DNA of 6,402 bases from Rhodanobacteraceae bacterium UBA703 (GTDB lineage Bacteria; Pseudomonadota; Gammaproteobacteria; Xanthomonadales; Rhodanobacteraceae): NCBI GenBank assembly GCA_002297645.1, contig DBMH01000328.1, positions 1 through 6,402 on the forward strand, read 5' to 3'. Positions 1 to 5,048 of this stretch are shown here, in pieces (the first letter of the stretch is position 1; every line of letters begins with the position of its first letter). A model generated the notes under the pieces. It did no database searches. It saw only the letters and a program-made list of their open reading frames with translations, and was not told where the DNA came from. Position numbers and translations under genes: made by a program.

Positions 1-16
1 CCCTCGCGGGGGAGGG
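1..16 (-). terminator. Possible terminator hairpin after the TonB-dependent receptor
   Basis: Bases 1-5 (CCCTC) and 12-16 (GAGGG) are complementary and flank a 6-base loop, 8 bases past the receptor stop codon in its direction of transcription. The window ends there, so any following T-run cannot be seen. A 5-bp stem in GC-rich DNA is weak evidence. Confidence 0.3.
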
Positions 17-24
17 CGCCGCGC

Positions 25-2007
25 TCAGAACAGCCCGCGGATGCCGACCGAGAAATTGCGGCCCGGCAGCGGCACCTGGTCCTTGATCAGGGAGGTCGAC
101 AGGCGGGCGGTCTGGTTGGTCAGGTTGTCGGCGTTGACGAAGGCTTCCCAGCTCGAGCGGTCGTCGTTGAAGAAGCTCCATGCGGCGCGCGCATTGACCA
201 GGGTGAAGCCGGCGGTGTCGGTCTCGAATTCGGCGATCTTGTCCTGCTTGAAGTAGCGCGTCGCGCCGACGCTCGCGCGCCAGTCGTCGTTGTGCCAGTT
301 GAGCTCGCTGCCGACGCGCGCCGCCGGAATGCGCGGCAGGTTGCCGCCGCCGGCGAGGGTCGCGCGGACGGTGTCGCCCCAGACGCGCAGGTCGTAGTGG
401 CCGCTGGCGTTCTTGGCGAGATGGAACGTCGCTTCGGCCTCGCCGCCGCGGAACGTCGCGTTTTGCTGCGACCACTGGCGGACCGGGAAGGCGTCCTCGA
501 TCTCGCCGGTGTCGGCGAGATAGATGAAGTCGTTGTAGCGGTTGCGGTACACGGCGACTTTCGCCTCCAGCAGGTCGCTGTGGTAGTGCAGGCCGAGCTC
601 GACCTGGTTCGCGGTTTCCTTGCGCAATTGCGGATCGCCGATCTCGAACGTCGCCGAGGCCGCATGCGGTCCGTTCGAGAACAGTTCCTCCTCGGCCGGC
701 GCCCGTTGCGCGCGATCGAGATTCAGGCTGAGGTGCCAATGGTCGTCGAGGCGCCAGCCGAAGCCGGCCGACAGGCTCAGCGGGCTGAAATCGCGCTTGG
801 CGCCGTCGTCCGGTGTGCTGCTCTGGCGGTCCGTGCGTGCGCCGAGCTCGACCTTCAGCGGCCCGAACTCGCGCTGCTCCGTCACGAACAGGCCGATGCC
901 CTTGGTCGTCGTCGGCGGCACGAAGCTCTCCTCGCCGAGCGCGGCGAAGTCGCGGTGGAAGGCCTGCACGCCGAAGGCGCCGGTCCATCCGGCGAGCGGC
1001 GCATGCGTGAACTGCACGCGGCCCTCGCTGGTCCGGTTCGTGAATGTGGTGCCGGCGTCCTCGCCTTCGTATTCGACGTGCTGGTAGTCGCTGTGGCCGA
1101 CGCTGAAGTCGACCTTGTCGATGCCGGCGAACGGCGCGTTCAGCGCGCCCTTGAGGTCATAGCGGGTCTGTCCCATCGAGATGTGCACCGGCAGTGCGCC
1201 GCTTTCGGGATCGCCGGGCGCGGCCGGGTTGCCGTACTGGTCGAGGTAACGCGAGATCGAGAGGCCGAGGTAACCCCAGTCCCCGATCACCGAGCCGCCG
1301 ACCGCGCCGCCCTTGGTGTGGACCCAGCTGTTCTCGAGGGTCTGGCCGGGAATGTCGTAGTTGCCGTCGCGACGGTTCATCGCGTCGACGTGCAGGGCGA
1401 AGTCGCCGCTGCCCATGTCGACGCGTGCCATCTCCGTGTGGCCGTTGGAGACGCTGTCGTAACCGATCTGGGCCCGGCCGGACAGGCCGTTCGCGGGCAG
1501 CGACTGCGGGATGCGGCCGTCGACGAGGTTGACGATGCCGCCGATCGCGCCGGAGCCGTAGAGCAGGGTGGAGGGGCCTTTCAGGATCTCGATCTGGTCG
1601 GCCAGGAACGGCTCGACCGCGACGGCATGGTCCTGGCTCACGTTGGACACGTCGGCGGAACCGAGGCCGTCGGCGAGCACCGAAACGCGCGGGCCGTCGA
1701 GGCCGCGGATGACCGGGCGGCCAGCGCCGGCACCGAAGGCCGTGGTCTGGACGCCGGGCACGCCGGCGACGGTCTGGCCGATCGTGCCGCTGCGGGCGTC
1801 GTCGAGCACGGTACCGGAGAGCACGCTGACCGGCGTCACCAGCTGGTCGGCGCTCTGGCCCAGCGGCACGGCGGTGACGACGACCTCCTTGAGCTTGGCG
1901 GCCGGTTCGGTGTCGTCGCTCGACGGCGGGGGCGCGTCATCGGCGAAGGAGGGGAGCGAGGTCGTCAGCGCGAAACCGATGCAGACGGCGAGGGCAGTTT
2001 TCTTCAT
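25..2007 (-). CDS. znuD: TonB-dependent outer-membrane receptor, ZnuD-like (zinc)
   Basis: This 660-residue protein is an outer-membrane gated-channel receptor, energised by TonB-ExbBD and probably used to take up zinc or a zinc complex. Residues 1-22 are a Sec signal peptide (MKK, hydrophobic core, SFA before DD). A TonB-box-like stretch, EVVVTA, is at 41-46. The plug spans about 55-165 and includes RGLDGPRVSVLADG at 101-114, EILKGPSTLLYGSGAIGG at 140-157 and DGRIP at 163-167. These match the ZnuD group of receptors as I know it. The rest is the beta-barrel, with a terminal strand ending in Phe660 as BAM substrates do. Several His and acidic residues lie in a probable surface loop (H305, H310, E312, E314, E316, D317). 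The gene diverges from a MerC-domain gene, and its upstream region carries a Zur-like operator (2048-2070), which supports zinc. No Shine-Dalgarno is visible before the ATG at 2005-2007, where the preceding bases are pyrimidine-rich. The substrate is inferred; another metal chelate is possible. Confidence 0.87.
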   Translation of the reverse strand: MKKTALAVCIGFALTTSLPSFADDAPPPSSDDTEPAAKLKEVVVTAVPLGQSADQLVTPVSVLSGTVLDDARSGTIGQTVAGVPGVQTTAFGAGAGRPVIRGLDGPRVSVLADGLGSADVSNVSQDHAVAVEPFLADQIEILKGPSTLLYGSGAIGGIVNLVDGRIPQSLPANGLSGRAQIGYDSVSNGHTEMARVDMGSGDFALHVDAMNRRDGNYDIPGQTLENSWVHTKGGAVGGSVIGDWGYLGLSISRYLDQYGNPAAPGDPESGALPVHISMGQTRYDLKGALNAPFAGIDKVDFSVGHSDYQHVEYEGEDAGTTFTNRTSEGRVQFTHAPLAGWTGAFGVQAFHRDFAALGEESFVPPTTTKGIGLFVTEQREFGPLKVELGARTDRQSSTPDDGAKRDFSPLSLSAGFGWRLDDHWHLSLNLDRAQRAPAEEELFSNGPHAASATFEIGDPQLRKETANQVELGLHYHSDLLEAKVAVYRNRYNDFIYLADTGEIEDAFPVRQWSQQNATFRGGEAEATFHLAKNASGHYDLRVWGDTVRATLAGGGNLPRIPAARVGSELNWHNDDWRASVGATRYFKQDKIAEFETDTAGFTLVNARAAWSFFNDDRSSWEAFVNADNLTNQTARLSTSLIKDQVPLPGRNFSVGIRGLF

Positions 2008-2047
2008 GAGGGTGGGAGCCGGGACTGTGAGGGCTGTGATTCGGATA

Positions 2048-2070
2048 GTAATGTTATAGTATTACACGTC
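2048..2070 (-). promoter_or_regulatory. Zur-like operator over the receptor promoter
   Basis: The core TGTTATAGTATTACA (2052-2066) differs at one defined base from the gammaproteobacterial Zur core TGTTATAnTATAACA. Over 23 bp I count 18 of 22 defined positions matching the consensus I know. Read on the minus strand it contains TATAAC (2058 down to 2053), a five-of-six -10 match about 46 bases before the receptor ATG. Zinc-loaded Zur bound here should block RNA polymerase and so repress receptor transcription. I see no convincing -35. Seen: the inverted repeat and the match. Inferred: that Zur is the ligand, since no zur gene is in the window. Confidence 0.7.
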
Positions 2071-2129
2071 TCGTGCGCGCCAGCCCTGCCGGAAGTCATC
2101 CCCGGGTGCCGACGCCAGTTACCCCTGAT

Positions 2130-2144
2130 GGTTATGTTATAACG
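2130..2144 (+). promoter_or_regulatory. Second Zur-like operator overlapping an extended -10 of the MerC-domain gene
   Basis: GTTATGTTATAAC (2131-2143) is an inverted repeat with perfect 5-bp arms (GTTAT/ATAAC) around three bases. Aligned to the Zur core TGTTATAnTATAACA, 2130-2144 matches 11 of 14 defined positions. The same bases hold TGTTATAAC (2135-2143), a one-mismatch extended -10 (TGnTATAAT) reading toward the MerC-domain gene, whose ATG follows at 2160. A repressor bound here would sit directly on the -10. The outer flanks beyond the core match poorly, so it may be the weaker of the two sites. Confidence 0.6.
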
Positions 2145-2159
2145 TCGATCGGAATGCCC

Positions 2160-2582
2160 ATGTCCTCCCCGCCGACTCGCCCGTCCTGGTTCGCACGTCT
2201 CGCCGATCGCTTCGGAGCGACCGTCTCGTTCCTGTGTGCCGTGCATTGCGCGTTGCTTCCCTTGGTCATCGCGGCCTTGCCGATGCTCGGTCTCGGCTTC
2301 CTCGCCGACCACCGGTTCGAGCGGGTTTTCGTCGTTTTCGCCGGTGTGCTCGCGCTGTCGTCGCTGCTGGTCGGTTTCCGCCGCCACCAGAGCTTCCGCG
2401 CATTCTGGTTCCTCGTGCCCGGCATCGTGCTGCTGCTTTCCGGCATCGTCGTCGACGTGGACCATGCGGCCGTCGGCCATGCGGTCCTCGTCAGCATCGG
2501 CGGCGTTCTCGTCGCTCTCGCGCACGTGGTGAACCTGCGCCTCGCGCACGTCCACGTGCACGACGAATGCTGCGGCCACTGA
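2160..2582 (+). CDS. MerC-domain inner-membrane protein
   Basis: This is a 140-residue hydrophobic protein with about four membrane segments (roughly residues 21-45, 53-73, 82-99 and 104-128). A metal-ligand motif, C26-A-V-H29-C30, lies at the start of the first segment, as in MerC-domain proteins, where paired cysteines near the first helix handle Hg(II) in mercury operons. The C-terminus ends in HVHVHDECCGH, a second probable soft-metal site (H130, H132, H134, C137, C138, H140). There is no merR, merA, merT or merP nearby, so mercury resistance is unlikely. The divergent ZnuD-like receptor and the Zur-like operator on its promoter instead suggest zinc handling at the inner membrane; the exact role is unknown. 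I chose the ATG at 2160 because GGA (2151-2153) lies 6 bases upstream; an in-frame ATG at 2154 is the alternative. The frame stays open upstream to a GTG at 2073, but that start would put both promoter elements inside the gene. The next gene follows after 74 bp. Confidence 0.82.
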   Translation: MSSPPTRPSWFARLADRFGATVSFLCAVHCALLPLVIAALPMLGLGFLADHRFERVFVVFAGVLALSSLLVGFRRHQSFRAFWFLVPGIVLLLSGIVVDVDHAAVGHAVLVSIGGVLVALAHVVNLRLAHVHVHDECCGH

Positions 2583-2656
2583 ATCCACGGCTTGCGATTG
2601 TGTAACGCGCGGCGCCTTGCCTAGGCTTGCGGCTTCGCTGCGACGTCTTTCGTCCG

Positions 2657-3583
2657 ATGAGCCACGGCCACCACGATCACGATCACGACCACCGCGACCA
2701 CGCGCACGGCCGCGAAGGCCCGGGGCGCGAGCGCAAGCTGCTCGTCGCGTTCGCGCTGACCGCGGTGACGCTGGTCGCCGAGGCGGTCGGCGGCTGGCTG
2801 TCAGGATCGCTGGCCCTGCTCGCCGACGCGGGCCACATGCTGGTCGACGCGGCGGCGCTGATGTTCGCCTGGCTCGGCGCGCACTACGCGCGCAAGCCGG
2901 CCGATGCGCGGCGCAGCTTCGGCTACGTGCGGCTCGAGGTGCTGGTCGGCTACAGCAATGCGCTCGTGCAATTCGTGCTGGTCGCCTGGATTGCAGTGGA
3001 GGCCGGGCTGCGTTTCAGCGATCCACAGCCGATCCTTTCCGGCCTGATGCTGTGGGTCGCCGTCGCCGGTCTCGCGGTGAACGCCTTCGTGCTGTTCGTG
3101 CTCTCAGACCATCATCACGACGACCTCAACACGGCCAGTGCGCGCCTGCACGTGCTCGGCGACCTGTTCGGCTCGGTCGGCGCGGTCGGTGCGGCCTTGC
3201 TGATCGGCCGCTTCGGCTGGCTCTGGGTCGACCCGCTGCTGTCGATCCTGGTCTCGCTGCTGATCCTGCGCAGTGCCTGGCGCCTGCTGCGGCGTTCCGC
3301 GCACATCCTTCTCGAAGGCGCTCCGGAAGGCGTGGACGGAGACCGCGTCGGCGAGGCGGTGCAGCGCGAAGCCGACGGGGTCTGCGGCGTGCACCACGTG
3401 CACGTGTGGCAGCTCGCCGGCGGCTACCACGTGGCGACGTTGCACGCGCAACTGCGCGAGGGCATCGACGCCGACGGCGCGATCCGTTCGATCCAGCGCG
3501 TCCTGCGCGAGCGTTTCCGCATCGAGCACGCGACCGTCCAGATCGAGCGCGGCGGCTGCGTCGACGCACACTGCGCCCACTGA
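2657..3583 (+). CDS. zitB: ZitB/CzcD-type cation diffusion facilitator, zinc exporter
   Basis: This 308-residue inner-membrane CDF antiporter exports Zn(II), and perhaps Cd or Co, from the cytoplasm in exchange for protons. The N-terminus is His/Asp-rich (residues 3-17, alternating H and D). Six membrane helices follow. The zinc site is seen as H60 and D64 in helix 2 (DAGHMLVD) and H165 and D169 in helix 5 (HVLGD), the HD-HD set of the ZitB/CzcD subgroup. A cytoplasmic domain with HHVHVW (246-251) and IEHATVQIE (289-297) ends in a Cys/His tail (C301, C306, H308). Segments such as DPLLSILVSLLILRSAWRLL closely resemble E. coli ZitB (313 residues) as I remember it, tail included. The ATG at 2657 begins the His-rich segment; a TTG at 2627 is the alternative, and neither has a clear Shine-Dalgarno. 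It lies 74 bp after the MerC-domain gene with no obvious promoter or terminator between, so co-transcription is possible. Confidence 0.93.
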   Translation: MSHGHHDHDHDHRDHAHGREGPGRERKLLVAFALTAVTLVAEAVGGWLSGSLALLADAGHMLVDAAALMFAWLGAHYARKPADARRSFGYVRLEVLVGYSNALVQFVLVAWIAVEAGLRFSDPQPILSGLMLWVAVAGLAVNAFVLFVLSDHHHDDLNTASARLHVLGDLFGSVGAVGAALLIGRFGWLWVDPLLSILVSLLILRSAWRLLRRSAHILLEGAPEGVDGDRVGEAVQREADGVCGVHHVHVWQLAGGYHVATLHAQLREGIDADGAIRSIQRVLRERFRIEHATVQIERGGCVDAHCAH

Positions 3584-3592
3584 GCCAGCCGG

Positions 3593-4543
3593 TCAGGTGC
3601 CGCTGCGCAGGCGCAGCAGCCATTGTCCGGCGGCCTCGCGGCCGAGGTCGCGCAGTTCCGCCAGGAATCCGGCTTCCGTGTTGAGGCTGGTCTTCGCGCG
3701 GTATTCGGCCAGCGAATCGCCGGGTTCGATCAGGTGCAGGCGCAGGGCCTTCATGCGGCGGCCGAGCGCGCTCAGCGGCACGCTGCCGCGCAGTGCGGCC
3801 TGCGCATGGACCAGCGAGTCGTATTCGCGCAGGAAGGTCGTCGAGAAGCCGAGCTCGGCGATGCGCTCGGTGATCTCGCGCGCGCTCGCGGGCAGGCGCG
3901 GGCGCGACAGGGGCTGCACGAGGACGCAGACCACGTGCGGGGCCTGGCAGCGGTAGACCAGCGGTTCGAGCGCCGGGTTGCCGGCGTAGCCGCCGTCCCA
4001 GTACGCCTCGTCGTCGATGACGACCGCGGCGAAGAGTTGCGGCAGGCAGGTGGAGGCGAGCAGGGCGTCGAGCGAGAGTTCGTGGTTGCCGAACAGCTTG
4101 AGCGCCCCGTCGCGCACACGGGTCGCGGCGACGAACAGCTTGAACGGCGTTTCCGCGCGCAGGCGCTCGAAGTCGAACAGGCGGTCGGCGAGCGCCCGCA
4201 GCGGATTCAGGCCGAGCGGATTGATCTGCTCCGGCGTGAAATGGTGCGCCCAGCTCGACAGCAGCGTGCTGCCGAGGCCCCAGCGCAACGGATTGGACTG
4301 CGTCGCCACCGCTTGCCAGAGCGCCTCCAGCGTCGCGCGGGCGCCGTCGCGACCGCCCTCGATCCAGCCTTGCGCGAGCGCGAGCGCGTTCATCGCGCCG
4401 CTGCTCGTCGCGCTGACGCCGTCGATCGCGAGGTCGGGTTCCTCGAGCAACCGGTCGAGCACGCCCCAGGTGAAAGCGCCGTGCGCGCCGCCGCCCTGCA
4501 GGGCGAAGCTGAACGGAGGCAACGGGGGGTGGGAGCCGGGCAT
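3593..4543 (-). CDS. Patatin-like phospholipase (acyl hydrolase)
   Basis: This 316-residue soluble protein of the bacterial patatin family hydrolyses ester bonds of phospholipids or other acyl lipids using a Ser-Asp dyad. The oxyanion-hole glycine loop is QGGGAHG at 16-22. The nucleophile motif is A45-T46-S47-S48-G49, with S47 as the predicted nucleophile. The partner aspartate is D183 in DGG (183-185). The C-terminal third (about 220-316) is helical and charged. The first glycine of the usual G-x-S-x-G is alanine here, which I believe occurs in this bacterial branch. There is no signal peptide or membrane helix, so it is probably cytoplasmic. I chose the ATG at 4541-4543 because GAGGAA lies 7 bases upstream; the frame runs open much further, but that part overlaps the THX gene and has no family resemblance. 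The gene is convergent with the zinc exporter (9 bp apart) and divergent from the THX gene (101 bp between starts). The natural substrate cannot be told. Confidence 0.92.
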   Translation of the reverse strand: MPGSHPPLPPFSFALQGGGAHGAFTWGVLDRLLEEPDLAIDGVSATSSGAMNALALAQGWIEGGRDGARATLEALWQAVATQSNPLRWGLGSTLLSSWAHHFTPEQINPLGLNPLRALADRLFDFERLRAETPFKLFVAATRVRDGALKLFGNHELSLDALLASTCLPQLFAAVVIDDEAYWDGGYAGNPALEPLVYRCQAPHVVCVLVQPLSRPRLPASAREITERIAELGFSTTFLREYDSLVHAQAALRGSVPLSALGRRMKALRLHLIEPGDSLAEYRAKTSLNTEAGFLAELRDLGREAAGQWLLRLRSGT

Positions 4544-4580
4544 GGCGCGATTCCTCGCGAGGTGGCCAGTGACTCGATTC

Positions 4581-4608
4581 TTGCATAGCCCGGACGGCCT
4601 GCTATCCT
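4581..4608 (+). promoter_or_regulatory. Probable promoter of the THX gene
   Basis: TTGCAT (4581-4586) and TATCCT (4603-4608) are spaced by 16 bp and lie 36 bases before the THX start codon. The -35 matches 3 of 6 bases and the -10 matches 4 of 6, so this is moderate evidence. It fits the 101-bp gap between two divergent genes, each of which needs a promoter. No clear promoter for the patatin gene was found in the same gap. Confidence 0.45.
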
Positions 4609-4644
4609 GCGCGCCCCAATTGACACTGGATAGCAAGAGCGAAC

Positions 4645-4812
4645 ATGGGCAGAGGCGACCGCAAGACCAAGAAGGGCAAGATCGCGATCCGCAGCTACGG
4701 CAACGCGCGTCCGCACGGCGGCGCGGCCGTCGGTGCCGCCAAGCCGGCCGCGAAGCCGGCCGTGAAGAAGGCGGCGCCGGCGAAGAAGGCCGCGGCCAAG
4801 AAGACCGCCTGA
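4645..4812 (+). CDS. 30S ribosomal protein THX with Lys/Ala-rich tail
   Basis: This 55-residue basic protein begins MGRGDRKTKKGKIAIRSYG, which matches the THX (bTHX) signature MGKGDxKTxKGKIxxxSYG. THX is a small peptide that sits in the head of the 30S subunit and stabilises RNA there. The THX part covers residues 1 to about 25. Known THX proteins are often only about 25-35 residues, whereas here residues 27-55 form a low-complexity Ala/Lys/Pro tail containing AAKPAAKPAVKK and three KK clusters, similar to histone H1-like C-termini. AAGAG (4635-4639) lies 5 bases before the ATG as a weak ribosome binding site. A promoter-like pair lies upstream and a strong hairpin downstream, so the gene is probably monocistronic. 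Its short length makes it easy for gene callers to miss. Confidence 0.88.
   Translation: MGRGDRKTKKGKIAIRSYGNARPHGGAAVGAAKPAAKPAVKKAAPAKKAAAKKTA
4741..4764 (+). repeat. 12-bp tandem repeat encoding the AKPA unit in the THX tail
   Basis: AAGCCGGCCGCG (4741-4752) is followed directly by AAGCCGGCCGTG (4753-4764), which is identical in 11 of 12 bases. It is in frame, so each copy adds Lys-Pro-Ala-Ala/Val to the tail. Such units can gain or lose copies by slippage without a frameshift. Confidence 0.75.
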
Positions 4813-4827
4813 GGTCGCTCGCATGCG

Positions 4828-4856
4828 GTGATCCGGCGCGCCGAGTGCCGGATCGC
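4828..4856 (+). terminator. Strong hairpin after the THX gene, terminator-like
   Basis: GATCCGGC (4830-4837) and GCCGGATC (4847-4854) form a perfect 8-bp stem with a 9-base loop. T4829 with G4855 and G4828 with C4856 can extend it to 10 pairs. It lies 15 bases past the THX stop. There is no T-run after it, so it may protect the 3' end of the mRNA or pause transcription rather than act as a classical intrinsic terminator. Confidence 0.55.
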
Positions 4857-5048
4857 TGCGGCTTGAACGCCCGCATCCGCCCGTGGCGCCTGCCCGGGAT
4901 TCCGCTTCCGCCGTTGCCGGGTCCAGGGCGCCGGAAGCCGGACGCGCGGCGGCATTTGCCGTAGACGGCAGCTCTGGCATTGCATTTGCTTGCACTCGCT
5001 CGATCCGTTTCCGAACGGGCCGAGACGAGCCGGAGTTCGCAATACGCC
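4857..5048. other. Intergenic region before the diguanylate cyclase gene, with hairpins
   Basis: No gene is supported here. TGCCG (4957-4961) and CGGCA (4966-4970) form a tight 5-bp hairpin with a TAGA loop. CTTCCGCCG (about 4908) and CGCCGGAAG (about 4929) can pair with one mismatch. GCATTTGC occurs twice, at 4952-4959 and 4982-4989, 30 bp apart. I found no convincing sigma-70 pair for the downstream gene and no match to a c-di-GMP riboswitch that I could recognise. Confidence 0.4.

Noticed and set aside
292..2142. Long open frame of 616 codons on the plus strand, antisense to the TonB-dependent receptor
   Set aside because: GC-rich DNA leaves few stop codons in the antisense frame. The product is a low-complexity Arg/Ala/Val/Glu sequence with no domain, while the opposite strand codes a clear receptor.
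2073..2159. Upstream GTG start giving a 169-residue MerC-domain protein
   Set aside because: It would place the Zur-like operator and extended -10 inside the coding region, and the added residues do not resemble the family; ATG 2160 has a nearby GGA.
2160..2582. Mercury resistance locus
   Set aside because: A MerC-like domain alone is present, with no MerR, MerT, MerP or MerA and no MerR-type promoter; the context is zinc-related.
3126..4586. Long minus-strand frame of 486 codons overlapping the exporter and the patatin gene
   Set aside because: It is Arg/Ala-rich and runs out of frame across two well-supported genes, so it is a composition artefact.
4620..4625. Perfect -35 consensus TTGACA just before the THX gene
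   Set aside because: About 17 bp further on lies only ACATGG, which spans the start codon and is not a -10, so it does not make a usable promoter for THX.
3623..4964. Plus-strand open frames antisense to the patatin gene
   Set aside because: They have no recognisable motifs and biased shadow composition; the minus-strand patatin has all its catalytic motifs.
4857..5048. c-di-GMP riboswitch upstream of the diguanylate cyclase
   Set aside because: The hairpins seen do not reproduce the two-helix GEMM core or its conserved bases as far as I can judge by eye.
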